Program-made: the position numbers and the translations under genes
Shown: positions 1-15,300 of the stretch, in pieces
How the letters are laid out: each line of letters starts with the position of its first letter
Numbering within the stretch: the first letter of the stretch is position 1
Notes under the pieces: model-generated
Database searches by the model: none
What the model was told of the DNA's origin: nothing
Seen by the model: the letters and a program-made list of their open reading frames with translations, nothing else
Assembly: GCF_937616625.2 (NCBI RefSeq)
Contig: NC_065574.1
Span: 3,844,001 to 3,908,000 of the forward strand
DNA length: 64,000 bases
Origin: Mercurialis annua
Lineage: Eukaryota > Streptophyta > Magnoliopsida > Malpighiales > Euphorbiaceae
Direction of reading: 5' to 3'

Positions 1-368
1 TCTTGATGTCCCACTTAAGAGTCTTTTTTTAATCATGTTCTTATTTTGGGAAAATGAGAAGGAGATTATAGTAGCTTTCTGTTACAAGATACTTCACTAA
101 TTATTGTGGCGTAAATTCTTGCCTGGGAATCAGATTATAGAAGCACTAAAAAATAGCTCTGAGTACAGAGAAACAATTTTCTTCAAAAATATTATCCATG
201 ACAATATCTTTGATGGATATTATTTATGGTGAAATTAGATAATGTTAGCTTTCGAGTTTTATGGATATATGGTATTTTGATATTGTGATAACATTAAATA
301 ATTTTGTTATATAATTCATAGACTCCTGAATTTCCAACTGCACCTTTCTTCTTATTTTTGGATTTCAG

Positions 369-3300
369 GCGAAGTTCCTGTTGTATTAAGGACTACTCTG
401 CATATTTGTTAAAACTTAAACTGGCATCACACAATTTCTGGGAAAGTCCTTCAACACAGAATGACTTGCCTAAATTTCTGCTCCCTGTTGCTCGTTCTCT
501 CTTCCAACAGGTAACTTATTTTTTTTGAATTGGACAATTTGTTCTTGTTTCATTAGTGCGCAATCAAGCCATAATATTATGTTGTTTCCAGATTGTGCAT
601 GCACACAAACGAGTATATGATGCTGATAAATTTGCTGCAATCAACTCTATCTTCTGCTGCTTCCAGAAGAACAGGATTACGGTATGTTTCCATTAAATTG
701 TCTCGACAGATTTTACATGGTTTTGAAGTTTTTCATCTCTCCTTATTTTGAGTATATGACCTCTAACTTCTAATGATATATTCATCTTTGCGGTTACAGC
801 TAGATGAGCTGCAAAACTTGTCCTTGCTCATTACATCTTCAAGTGATCAAATATTGAACTCCATGATGTATCCGTTGGTTGAGCCACTACTTAGAGATCT
901 TTATCTTAACTGCTCATCGACCAGTGAGTATAAGTTTATTGGTCATTTATATATGTATATTGATTAATTTTGAAGATTGTTTGAGCTTGTTTTATCACTT
1001 TGCTGATTTTTTTCTTTTTCCTCTATCTCTAGATTTCTATTTGAATACCGGTCATGCATGGTTACGGATTGGGGAATTGCGCTTCAGTCTTTTGCTTGGC
1101 TGTCATGATATCGATCCTGCTCTCAAGTACTCTTTCAAGCATTCTCAAATTGAAGAAAGGATTTCGTTACTCGAGCTTGAAATTAAGGTATTTCGTTCTA
1201 AATTTATTTTCACAATTTCTTGTCTTTTTGTTATTTTGTGACTCAAGCTTTATGCTTAGAGATATGGTTAGGAGATCAAATATCTTTCTTCTTGTGGCTG
1301 AAATGGTCGTCTTCTTTAGTTGGCTAGACATGCTGTGTAATTTTATTCGTGTTTGTATTTGTCTAATATAGAGTAACCTGGGTCTTCTGCGTTCATTGGG
1401 TTTCTTAATATGATATACCAACTCAAACTGTAGGTGCGACAAGAATGTGATTATTTAGCAGGATGGTCTTCATCGAGAAAGGCTGATAAGAAGAGAATTG
1501 AAGCATTACAGATGCTCGAAATAGAGCGAAAAAGGCTTCAAAAAAAGGTATAGAAACTTATAGTTAGTCCATCCTTATATCCATATGGTCTTCAAAAAAG
1601 TAACTAATTCATTGTCAAATTTGCGATGAGCTGCTGACTCGTAGTTGAATATTTAATTCTTTGTTCTGTAATGCTTAGATTTGTCATTCAAAACTGCAGA
1701 AGCAGCCTCAGGCTGTGGTTTTCTTTATGCAGCAAAGTTGAAGTGTTGAACTGTTGGAAAGAGTAATTTCTAGTTTAAATTTAAGGCAGTGCAACTGAGT
1801 GATCCCAAATTCTAGAATGACTTTAAATTGGACTCGTAATACTCTCTATTGCATAACTCATTTTGCCCTTTCACACGAACCCTACTCATTCTGCAATGAG
1901 TTATACATTAAAGTTGACGTTTTCTACAGTCTTTATGTGTTGAATGATTGACTCATGGCAGAGGATGAAAGATGAGTATTATTGATTTACAACTGTGTAT
2001 AACCAGACCAGTGTATTTATTTTTCTTATAGTTCTTAGCTTTGTTAGAGGCATTTATTTTTACATTGATGGTCTCTATTCCTTGCTTATTTATCTTACAC
2101 ATCGTCCTATCAACATAATGCTGTTATGCCCATGCTGATTTTCCACTAGATCTACTTTTTTTTTATTTGGTTCATTAGCTATTTATGTCATCTTGTTTAC
2201 TGGCATACTTCTCTGTTTCTTGTCTCTTTCCGTTTGGCATTCACTTTTGTATAGCATTGGCTCATCCTGTGGTAATAATAGAACAAATTATGTTGCATTG
2301 AAAAGTTGAACTAAGATTTATCAACTGTTTTACGATTTAATGAAATTTCTGCTTTTACTCTGCAATACTGTTAAGAGTCAGATACATCCGTGATTTCCTT
2401 TGGTTAATTGCCTTGTATGATTTTACTTCAGATGGTGTTCCGCAGCAACTCATCAAAATTTAATGCACTTAGAAATGATTGTAAGGAGTTTCTTAAACGT
2501 ATAACGGTTGTTATGAAATTAGTTAATAACACTGAAGTTGCGGAAATACCAGATGTTCTTGTTCAAGTGTGCGACTGGCAGGTATGCTTTGGTGCTCATG
2601 ATTGATATATTTATTGGTAGGGATTGTTGTCATTGAGAACTGACTTTTTATTCTTTTGTCGACATCTGATTTTGCAGAAAACTGCGACCTGTTTTATTGA
2701 GCAATTATCAAATGATTACAAGGAATACATTGATGTTGTTCAACCAGTTCAGGTTGCAGTGTATGAGATGAAATTAGGCTTATCACTAATGCTTTCTGGT
2801 GTCATGTGGGAAAAAAATTCAAACAAGGTTGGGGTGTACAGTATGGAGCAAGTCACGGTACTTAACATATTACCTTTTCCCCCCTCTTCAATCAAAATCT
2901 CTGTTCATCTGTTATCTGAGTGGCTTACTTGGACAATCTTGCAGGAAACGATTGGGTCATTGATGAGATTCCCAAGGGGATACGCGCTAAAATCAAATTC
3001 TTCAAATGACATACATAGTCCTTTAAGTTTCTTGGAACAAGAAGCAAATTTTCTGGAGAAGCTGGTTTCCCTTTCAAGTGATCATGATGCTGAAAGAGGG
3101 GTACGCTTTTGTCCCCTATTTGTGAAATCATTTTAGATGATATGACGACTCAAATCATGATTTTATCAAACTTCTTTTCTCTTTGCTGAGGAATTATTGA
3201 GACTTTCATTCTGTAATGTATTCCTTGATGAAATTTAATAATTTGTTGTGCCTGAATGATAACAGGCATCTATCTTGAAACTCAAAATATCTCTTCATCT

Positions 3301-6300
3301 GAATATTCTTGTCCGTGTCTCACATTTTGTGGCTGATTCAAAAAGGATTGATCGTACAGCTTTCAAGGTAAGATTCTTTTCTATAGTCGTTCAATGATCA
3401 ATTTTTGCTCAGAATCAGATGGTAACACACGCTGATATTTCAAATGTTCTTGTTAATCAGTTACTGGATAAGTTGTTTAGTGAATTTGCACGCTTGTGGA
3501 TGAACATGAAGATTCAAGTGAAAAGCAAAGAAGGCTGCGATGCTCAAGAATACAAATTTAGGCCTCGGGCCTTTGAGATTAAGCATGTTATTGATGTTGA
3601 TATATCAACTTTTGGCAAGTTCCTTTCAGATGAAAATTCGTCAGAATGGCTAGAGTTGCTTTCTGCAGATGAATGTTTGGAGAAGGTGATACTTCAATAC
3701 TGTCATACTCTTCTGCTCTTTGTTTTTTTAATTAAAATAGTAATTATTAATATTATTATGTTGTCATTTATTCAGGTGGAGGCTGATAGAGAGAATGAAA
3801 ATTTGGAAGAAGAGTGGAATCTTATGGAAGAAGCATTCATGAATGACATGATCCAGATACACAATCAACTATTTGGATCTATTAATCTCGTCTCATTTGT
3901 AAGTTTTCTATCATGTCTACTTTTTGCTACACAATTTGGTAATGCTATTTTGGCATTCCTAGCCTTTTGCTGATGTAAGTATTCTTGTTTGGTGCGGTGC
4001 TGGTGTCCAGCTCTAGGAGGATGATAGGATAACGATATTTCACGATCACTTAATAGATTTGTTTTTTAAAATTGTCAAAATTTCTTGCACACATTACCAT
4101 GCACACAAGGGGAAAAAGAGAAGAAAATAAAGTTTAGCTGTTTCTCAATATAGCATACTTGAGTCTGTTTTCTGGCTATTTTGTCCGGTAAAGAGAATTA
4201 TTACATAACTTTTATTCATTTGTCTGTGTCTACTTTTTGTTACACAATTTGGTAATGTTATTTTGGCATTCTTAGGAGGATAATAGGATAAAGATATTTC
4301 ACGATCACTTAATAGATTTTTTTTTTAAAATTGTGAAAATGTCTTGCACACATTACCATGCACACAAGGGAAAAAGAGAAGAAAAGAAAGTTTAGCTGTT
4401 TAGCATACTTGAGTCTGTTTTCTGGCTATTGTATTCGGTAAAGAGAATTATTACAGAACAACTTTAATTCATTTGCTTGAAATTTTTTTACCTCTAGATT
4501 TGATTTTCCCATCTAATGTTGATGCATCTTAAATCTATTGTTCTGCGATTGTGCGCCCTTATATGCTAGTGTAACCCACCATGAACTTTTGTTTTGTGCT
4601 TTTACATATTTGGTTTATTTGTCAGCCTGGTACTTTCTGCGTCTCTGATGCTGATAGGCTGCGCTCGTTCATCAACTCTTACTCATTGGGAGCAGGAATA
4701 ATTAGAGGTGATTGTCTGGTGTTTTCTTTTTCTTCTTTATGCATTTAAATTGCTTAGAGATGAATATTTGCTAATGAATTTTATGTTCAGGTTTAGGAGG
4801 TCCGATTTGTTCTAGTTTGGATGCGGAACTAGTGCCAGAGCATATGCTCCGTCTTTGTTTGGAGCATGAAAAGATATCTGTTTCATCCCATAATGCGTCT
4901 TCAAGTTATAACTTTTATAAGGTTGAGAAATTTTTAGTTTTTGATTTCTTTTTCTTTTAATTTCCTTTTCAATTTTAAATTAACTTTGTTTCGTTCGCTT
5001 GACTAGGACTCGAATGCTTCTGAGATGTCTAAAATGGTGAAATTACTTGTCACTCTTCAGCAGAGAAGTGCCAGTCTTCTGAATGAATGGGAAGATCACC
5101 CTGGTCTCCAAAAAGTCATCGATGCAATTGAAGTGCTCTTGGCTATTCCTATGAGTACACCTCTAGGCAAGGTAATAAACACTGCCAGCTCTTTGCATTT
5201 AATTAGAACCACTTCTGGATTATCCTGCAAGAAAACAAGTTTTACTAAGAAATGAGGTCAGGCAATGCTATGTTAGATAAATTGTCCTCCTAGGGAAGTT
5301 GGAACTCTAGTACTCTACAAATCGCTATAGACAAGTACGAGCTGAAAACAAACTGCCTTCCATAGAACACTATGATTACACTTATAAGTTATAACAAAGT
5401 CTAGCAGAAAACCAAAATGCCATTCTATGCGTCAAAGATTGCCTCCAAATTTAAAGATGCCTACATTGTTTTCGGTCTGACTGTTATCTATGATGAAAAG
5501 AAAAGCAAAGGTGGCAATTCGGCCGAGTTGGGAGGGTTTGGATCTGCTCAGTTTGGATCGGAGTCGCTCAGGATTATGCTTTTTTGGGATCATTTCAATT
5601 TTAGGTCACTCTGGATTTAGGTCATTTTGTGTTTTGACGTAACATCAATTTTCTTGTAATTTTTTTCACCATTGAGTCTCTTGTCGGGTTGGTTGAGTCA
5701 AACGTGTTACAAAAAAATAAAAATAGTTTAGCCAATGTATTATAAACTTCAATTCTTATACTTTATAAAGTGAAGGATTTTGATGAGATTTTAACTAAAT
5801 TTTGGATAAGTTATTGATTTTAAGTCAGATTTAATTTTCACTTACTTTCTTCTGTTAGACATAAATTTTGGATTTAATTCGAATTTGTGTTCAATCTAAA
5901 GTTCACTATTAAGAATTACTTGACCTATTGGATCACGCGCCGATACCCTTCAATTTCAGGATATATGGATCAGGTATGTTTTTGTCAACTTAGTGTATGT
6001 GAGGGTTTGTCGAGGAGTTTGTTGGGTCGGGTCAGGGTTGGCGGTTTGGTCAACTATTATCATCCCTAAACATGCATAGGCTCGAAGGCTCATTTTTTCA
6101 ACCGCCAAATATATCTTTTAATCAGAGAAATGTTTTTAGAGACTCTAAAAATATTGAATATTACGCAGTGGAAGTCACTTCACAACCTCAGAGCAAGTGA
6201 TAAATTACACACCAGTAAAACATTTACACAATGTAGCAGAATTTATCTTTTGCAAAAATCAATTAGCTTTTCTCCTTTAGCAGAATTTAGGATGAACAAG

Positions 6301-9300
6301 CCCTTACCTTTAATTTTGGTTGATCTTTCCAGTTTGGTTGTCAGCATAATTTTTTTTTTTGCAACTCTGAAAGACGACACATGCCTTTTTAGTTTCCCTG
6401 TGAATCAAATTAACATATTCCTCCAGACAATACTTGTGCTAACATTGTTTGAAACATCACTTATGGAGCACAATAAAATGCTTTGGAAACTGAGTTATTT
6501 TATTTTCTGAAGGCTCTTCTGGGACTGCGCTTGCTACTCAACAGGGCTAGAGTATTAGGAGAAACTGGAGTGAAATTCTCTCCCTCTGGTATGTTATCCA
6601 TATTTTGTTGATATTAATCAATATGCCTGTTTGATTATTTGTAGTACCATCAGCTTCATTATTTCCGCTGTTTTTACATTCTTTTTGTGGCCTATAGATC
6701 AACTGGAACCTATTATTGCTCTTGTGCGTTCATGGCAAAAGATGGAATATGACTCTTGGCCTGCATTACTCAATGAGGTTCAGGATCAATATGAGTTGAA
6801 TGCTGCAAAGGTGAGTGCATTTTAGTCAGTCAAGCATCTGTGGCTTCGTGATGTAGATATTTCAAAAAATTCCTGATTTGAGATTGTAAGTTGCAGGGTG
6901 GTTAATACTTTTCCTTAATCTTTTTGGTTTTTCACTCAACTTTTAGACTAAGGGTAAGAGGAATCTTCTCAAAATTTTCTTCCCTTTTCACCTCAGATTC
7001 AGATTAGACATAGAGTGATTTGATGAAAACTTCAAATTGGTTTGCCAACATAATATTGTGGAAGTTAGGATAGGGGAACACATACTTTCAAGTCCCTGTA
7101 TACTATCTTTGGTATACGAGGTTATTAGATTTGACATCTAGAGGAACTCACTTGAAACTTGGATGGTAGATCTATTATCATTTAATAATCGGTCCCATGA
7201 ATGCCTCGTTGAACACGTCGAGATTAAATTAAATTTCATCTTCCTAGAAGAAGTTTTTTCCCTCTTTCATGTTAAATTACATATTTAGCGTATCAAACAA
7301 TTTTTAGAATTAAAATTTGGCTTTTTTTTTTGCAGTTGTGGTTTCCCTTATTTTCAGTTTTACACAATAGCCATGCTACTGAAGTGCATGGACATGAGCA
7401 GTCTACAATAGAAAGGCTTGTGATATATTCTATATTATGACTTATGATTTTACTCAGTTATTTCTCTTCTAGTCATCCTGCTTGATCGTTTTCCTTTCTA
7501 TGCATTACTCTTGCAGTTTGGAGGATTTTATCAACACTTCCAGCATTGGAGAATTTAGAAAACGTCTGCAGCTTCTTTTTGCTTTCCTTGGTCAAATGAC
7601 TGCTGGTAGTCGCTTAAAAGGGGAAAATGGCACAAGGTTTAACATTCATCCTTTCTTAGTAAAAATGTTCATATCATTGTATTTTTTTGAAATGTGAAAT
7701 TTAGAAATTGTATATAGGTAGTTGACTTTTATTTAATCATCTTATTTATATTGACATATGATCTCTGTGCCATTCTCATGGCACTGCCACGTGTCATATC
7801 GTATTATCTTGTTTTCAGAATTTTGAATCTATGCGGCGTCCTAATTACAAATAAATCATGTAGTTTTGGGCAGGATAAAAATATGGGGAGTTTTTCCTCT
7901 GAAGAAAGATATATGCAGATCTTGTATAATATTTTTGGGTACTATGTTCAATTTTTGCCAAGGTGAGTTTATCATCAATCTTATCGTTTTTTCTCTTCTC
8001 AAGGAAGTTAAATGCTTTGGCTTACTGCTGTTGCTTGTTCTTTAGAATCTTAGAGAACATTGGAGCTTATAGACGAGATATTGAGATGGAACTGAAAGAA
8101 CATCTAAAGCTATGCCATTGGGAACGAGTTGAGGTTTGTTTGGCTGCTGAGAACTCAAAAAAGAACCGCCAGAAGCTCAGGAAGTTAATCCAAAAGTACA
8201 CTGTAAGCAGCATAAATTACTTATCCTTTCTTAGGGTGCTCCCTTCAATATTCTTTGGCAACTTTTAGGGTTTATTTTAAATTATCATGCAAGCTAACTC
8301 GGTGAGAAAAAATTGGTGCTTTGATGACTCAAACTTAGCATCCTCAGTAAGCAACTGTTACCTAGATCTACTAGTGAATTGATTGACTATTTGTTGCCTA
8401 AATAGTTCTCTTAGGGTCTGTTCATGTGCTCGTTGAAAATGTGTGAAATTGTAAGCCTTCTCTTTAATGTTTTGGTTGGTATGTGGGGTTGAACTAAAAT
8501 GACTCGTACAAAACTAAGTTCAGCGAGGCCGCAGCTGTGCTTTGTACAGCATTTTAGAGAAAGAAATGGTATTTGAAATTTTCAGAAGTAGGAAACTATT
8601 TTAGAGAAAGAAATGGTATCAGAAGTAGGAAACTGAGACATGTATTAATCAATTCGTGTAATGCTGATAGTCTGATACTTAATCAACTCAATGGTCATGC
8701 AGTAAAAGCAGTAACCACTAATTTCTACTACAATTTTTATGCTTTAACGGCTTCATTCATAATCTTCCTTTTGTGTCCCACTCCTCTCTGAACGTTTCCT
8801 GTTCTATTTGTTTATTTTTTTGTTTATGTGCATATCAGTATGTTCTCTTTGTTTGTGGCGTAGGATGTACTGCAACAACCTGTAATGCTTATTCTAAACC
8901 AAGAAGCTGTACAGAAAGGAATAGCAATCAAGTCTCTGCAAGGTCCAAGTCCCCTCAATGATACCTTAGGGACAAATGTTGGTTTGTTGAATGTTGTTCT
9001 AGATCATTACTGCAAGAGAGACAGGTTAACTCTCACTCTAATACATGATTCTCTAATTATGCTTTTAGTTTACGGGTTTGCTTTTTTTTTTTTACTTGTA
9101 TTATCTTTAGTGCAGGCTCTCATGGTTTTGCGATTGGAGGGGAAAAGTAAGTGATACATTGCAGAAGCTATATGTTGACAGGACTTCTGAATTATGCTCT
9201 ATTGGCAAAGAAGGTTTCATCTCTTCTTAATTTCTACTTTATCCCTTGAATGTTTCAAAAAATAACACTCCTCATATTTATGTTTCTTTGAGCACGATTC

Positions 9301-12300
9301 AGATTCTGGTAACTGAAAAAATTGTTACTAAGCACTTTAATGTTGTTTGTAGACGTTGAGAATATTATGCAGCAATGTGGAACTGTCAATTCTGCATGTT
9401 TATCGCAATTGGAGTGGTCATATGCTGCTATTCAACAGACACTTGAAAAAATAGGCAGAGCTACAATTGATTGCGATTACCTCTGGAAGGATATGGAAAG
9501 GAGTGTACGGAAGAAGTTGGTCTTTACTGAACTCTTAAAGCTGCTGGAAAGCAGCGGGTTGCAAAAACACAAATTTGAAATTATGAATGTATGTGTAACT
9601 AAATACTGATTTTTGCTGGTTTATATCATGTTTTCCATAGCTGGAAATATCCTGAACATATTCTTCCGTCTTTTATGATTGGGCACAGTTATCCAACAGC
9701 TCCAACTGGTTGCTCGTCCAGCCATCATATGATGCGGAACATCTGTTGCTGACTTCAAGTAGGCTGTCTCATAAAGCTTCTGTTGCTAGTGAATTTCCTT
9801 GTCAGCCTGATGAGAATACAGATACTGATTGGAAAACAGTGAATGAGTTTTATTTTAAAAGTACTGCATCAGTGCAACTTCTGCAGCGTGTATGTCTGAA
9901 ACCCCATCAAGATATTACTCATGAGCAGGTATAACTATATGTGGCCCGCTGTAGTTGAAGCTCTGGCATGTGCTTGCTGGATCATCTGTCAAATTTTAGA
10001 TCGTGTTTACTTGCTACTTAACTACTTATCTAAGAAGAATGCTGTTAGCAAGTTGGCCAAATGTTTCTACTGCATATTCAGATATTAATTATCTAAGCTG
10101 CTGTGTTTATGTAATATATTTGCTGTCCTATACAGGCTAGCAGGTCACTTTCTTTTCTGAACCATTTGATAGAAATACAACAGAGTCAACGTGCTGCTGC
10201 CTATGATTTTGCTGAGCGTTTGAAGTGCTTGCGGGAATGTTTATCTGCTTTGAAAAATCTGTATTTAATGTGCGCTGCTGGGGACAATAAAACAGGAAGT
10301 CTTTGCTCTATTTCACCTAATCAGAGCACCATTTTTAGATGCATGTGGAAACAGAAGGCAAGCTGTGGTTTACATTTTTAATTTGATTGTATGTCAAGTT
10401 TGAGATCAAGATTTTTACATTTGTTTATTTTCTTGAATATCTCAGCAACTGTTCGATAGTTTGGTGGCCATGTTGGTTGAGGAATCATTGTTGCTAAAAA
10501 CAGTAGGAGACGGTCATTCTAAGTCTTGTCAAGATATCAAGCTTGTAACGAATCATGTACTTCAATTCATTGAAAATTTTATTCCACTCATGCGGGAAGC
10601 CAAGGTGCTAAACAATTGCTTTTTTTTTTTTTAATATAAGATGGTTACTCTTGGATTCTAGTGAACCGTGGTCTTCTGCAGGTATCACTGGATGATTATC
10701 TTGTTAGTGGAGTTGGGGTGATGCAAACTCTTAAACAAGAAGCATCAGATAAAGATATTCTAGGCTGCGTTGAGACTCTTTCTGCTGGTCATATGCGTCC
10801 ATATGTCATTTCAAGACAGATGGAAGAATTGGTTTATAAAAATTTTCAAGTCCTTAAGCAATTTGAGGAGGATCTCGTTGACTTCCAGAAGCAAGATTTT
10901 AAGAGAGGTTCAGTGGTTGAGAAACTGCTTCATTGTTTTGATGATGTATTTGAGAAGGTATTAATCAATGTTCCTTGCTCAAGTTATTCCATTTAACTCT
11001 GTAAAACTATTGGAGTATGAAACACAAATTAACAGTCTGAATAACTAAAAACAATCGATTTTTATATTTTTAGGGTAAGCTGTTGGCTGAAGAGCTTGAG
11101 TTTTCTCTTAAGGGGAATTCATTAAATGAATCAACAAACATATTGAATAAGTCCAACTGCTGCCACGAAACAACTTTCGAGCTTGATGCTGTGTTTGATG
11201 AAGCCTTCAAAAACACTTTTGGGGTTATCATGAATGTGCTGAAAAAGCAGTGTTTATTGAGCAGTGAATCTTCTCTTTCTGAAGACTTCTTGGAGAATAT
11301 TACCTCATGGGAGTTTGTCTTTAAGTCATCGGTGGAGAATTTACATGTAGAAGAGTTGTATGATAGTCTTCTCAAAATGATGTGTAGTGCAGTAAGTTGA
11401 TAATATACTATTCTACATGTGTACTTGCACTTAAAATGTTCATATTGTTTTTTGTTCTCATTATATATCATTTACTGGACACAGGGAAAAATTATAACTT
11501 GTTCTGAATTTGATGCTTCACCTCTTGCTTTCCAAATTGGAGCACGTTTTGAGTATCTACATGCACTTTCATACCTGATCTTGACTTTTGGTGATGATGT
11601 ACTTCAAGATCTTTTAGCACAGCATAAAACGGTAAGTTCAGACTTCTTGTCTCATTGCTCATCTTTTTAGCTACATTCATACCTTCCTTTGGTTTTTTAT
11701 TGCTGATTACTTTTTTCTGAAATTTGTTAATTTGCATGACTATTTTATATGCAGGTATCAGTAATGACTCATGTTCTTGCGAATGTTCTAGCTTCTTTTT
11801 TCTCCAAAGGGTTTGGTATTTCTGCCAAAGAAGAGGGAGATGATGCTGGTCATGATAAACCTCAAGATGCTACTGGAACTGGCATGGGTGAAGGCTCAGG
11901 AGTTAATGATGTCAGTGAACAGATAACTGACGAAGATCAACTTCTTGGAACTTCTGACAAGGTATGCTTTCTGGTAATGTTAATGATCCAAGTTTTTCTA
12001 GTTATAGTAGTTTTTATTTAGAGGACTGGGCATCCCCACATTAAATTCTTTTATTTGCTACTGCAGCCAAATGATGAACAAGATGCCTCTGGTGAAGCTC
12101 CAAGTAAAGAAGACAAGGGTATTGAGATGGAGCAGGATTTTACTGCTGATACATATAGTGTTAGTCAGAACTCTGAGGAAGAGAATGATGAAGACAGTGA
12201 TGATGGACAACTGGAGTCTGCAATGGGGGAAACTGGACCTGATGGTGAAGCTATTGATGAGAAACTTTGGGATAAGGAGGAAGATGAAACTCCAAATAGC

Positions 12301-15300
12301 AAAAATGAGGGGCTTGAATCTGGACCCTCAGCTATGGACACAGACACAAGCAGTCGGGAGCTTAGAGCCAAGGAGGATTCTGCTGTTGCTGAAGAGCTGG
12401 GAGACGTCAATGCTGCGAAACCTGATAAACAACATGAAGAGGCTGGAAACCAAGATGACATTGGTGACGGAGAAGAAAGCATGGATGACATGCACATGGA
12501 CAAGGAAGAATCAGTAGCTGATCCAACTGGATTACAGCTTGATGAACTTAAAGAAAAATCTGAGGACATAAATGAGGACGATGCCATAGATGGAAATAGT
12601 GAGTCAGATTCCATAGAAGAAGTTGATCCTCAGGATGACATGGACTTCACTGAGAATGGGAAAAATGACGACTCCACTGAGAAGGAGAATGTTGACGAGC
12701 CGGCAGAGGATGAGAACGTTGACAAGCCTGCAGAGAATGGGGAGGATGCCAAAGAAGATGGAAATCCTGTTGATGACATAATGGATGCGGCAGATGCTGA
12801 ACAGGCTGATGGACCTTCTGAAACAAATGATCCTGGTGAGGATAGTAAAGAAAAAGTGGAGATGAATACAATGGCATCAAGGCAGGATGTGTTCGGTCAT
12901 GGATTTCCTGACGTAGTCAATAATCATGTCTCAAATACAGTATCTGCAACACTACCAAATGGTGACTCACAGGTATCAGATTCGAGAAACATTGCACCAG
13001 AAGAAAAAATGTCCAATACCAGTGAAGCATACAATGACATTGCATCTATGAAAAGCTTACCGTTCGGTTCTATGCCTGAGATGGACTTAAAGGTCTATGA
13101 CCAGTCAAGTGATGGAAAATTCACTGATCAACCAAAACCCAAAATGCCTGAAATGGAACCTTCCTCTGTTCAGAAATCTCGACCAAATCCTTATAGGAAT
13201 GTTGGTGATGCACTTGAGGAGTGGAAAGAAAGGGTCAAAGTTACTGTTGACCTTCAAGCAGACAACACAGAGGCAACAGGTGAGCTGGAGGATAGGGATG
13301 CTGATGAATATGGATATGTTCCCGAGTCTGAATTAGGAACAGCTCAAGCACTGGGTCCTGCTACTTCTGAGCAGGTTGACCCCAATATTAGTAATAAATC
13401 AAAAGATGATAATTCAGCAGCTCTGAGAGATGACATAACTGAGATGGAGATTGATAAGCAAGTTTCTGAAGAATGGCATCAGAAAATCCATGGCTCAGTT
13501 GTCACTAATAGGACAGAGGAGCAAATGCAGATCCCTGATCCTGAAAATCCATACAAAAAGGGATCCCCAGAGAGTAATGGGCATGATGATGGTAGTCCTG
13601 GAATTCTTTCGCAGAGTTTAGTCTCTGTCAGGAAGGCTGTCTTAAATGAGGACTTGTACCAACTCAGCAAACTTTCTGTGGATGACAATCAGCTGGGAAG
13701 TATCCAAGATTCTGGAGAATGTTCCAATGATATAAATCAAGATGCGACTGCCATTTGGAGAAAATATGAATTTCTCACGAAAAGGTTGTCCCAGGAGTTA
13801 GCTGAACAATTGCGTCTTGTTTTGGAACCTACCCGAGCGAGCAAGCTTCAAGGGGATTACAAGTCTGGCAAGAGAATAAACATGAAGAGGGTACATAACA
13901 ATGCGGCTTATAACTTTTCTTTTACAAAGAGATAATCAGTATAATCCCCTTGAGTTTAGGTCCCAGTTAATATTTCCACTCTTTATTTTGAAAAATCTTT
14001 CCTTCCCCCTTTGATTTTAACTGAAAAAGGGGGTTTCAGGTAAAGCAAACTAAAATGTATGAGTAAAATAAGAATTTTTTAAAATTCATGGGAGAAACAG
14101 TAATTTACACCTAAACTCATGGGGAGTAAATAGTAATTAATCATTTTTTAGAATAATGGAGCGTATGACTTGTTACAAGTGTTTATGTACTTCTGTTCTT
14201 ATTCTTTTTCCTTTTCCTTCCTGTTCTTGGATATTGTTTAGGTAATTGCTTACATAGCAAGTCAGTTCCGGAAAGATAAGATATGGCTGCGGCGCACCCA
14301 ACCTAACAAACGAGACTACCAAGTTGTCATCGCTGTGGATGACTCCCGAAGCATGTCAGAAAGTTGTTGTGGGGATGTTGCTATTGAATCTTTGGTGACT
14401 GTATGTAGCGCCATGTCTCAACTCGAAATGGGAAGTTTGGCTGTTGCAAGTTTCGGTAAGAAGGGGAACATAAGGTTACTGCACGATTTTGATCAACCGT
14501 TTAATGGAGAGGAGTCTGGGGTGAAGGTTAGTTCTCTGACAACTGCATTTTTTGGTTACACTTTAAAACATCAGAGAATGCTGCTTTTATTTCCTTATTT
14601 CTTGTTAAGACTTTTCAATAATTTCTCAAGGCTATCAAAAATGTGTTTTTTTAACATGTCTGGTTTTGATTGGAGCAGATAATCTCCAGTTTAACATTCA
14701 GCCAAGAGAATACCATTGCTGATGAACCAGTGGCTGATCTCTTAACGTATCTGAAGAACATGCTTGATGCTGCAGTTATGAATGCACGACTGCCATCCGG
14801 ACAGAACCCACTACAACAGCTTGTTTTAATAATTGCCGATGGCAGATTCCATGAGAAGGTGCAATTCTTTTTACGCATATGTGGAAATCTGAATTCCGGA
14901 TATTAAAGAGAGAAGTGAGATGGAGCGTCTTGTACGTTTGTTGATTTATGCAACTATTCATTGAAGTATTACTTGTGTTTCTACAGGAGAAATTGAAGCA
15001 TTGTGTGAGAGATTTCTTAAGCCAGAAACGAATGGTTGCATTTCTGCTTCTGGACAGCCCGCAGGAATCAATCATGGATCAAATGGTATTTCTTAATGCT
15101 CTGCATATATCTTCCCTTCTTTTTCTTAAGCTATTCATTCAAGCCAATTTATTTGTCTATAAATAGGTGAAATTTAAGGATTTCTGGACGAATTTATAAT
15201 TATATTATAAATTTGCCCTTCTGATTAAATCACTCCATTAAATAGGTAATTCAGTTTATGAAGCTAAATGCTTCACTAATGGGCTTAATAAATAGGGTTA

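Noticed and set aside
5417..6510. Several plus-strand open frames of 60-126 codons
   Set aside because: They lie within one MDN1 intron, resemble no family and have no splice or start signals.
12165..12614. Open minus-strand frame of 149 codons, Ser-rich
   Set aside because: It is the antisense shadow of the repetitive acidic MDN1 exon. The sense frame continues across splice sites and matches midasin.
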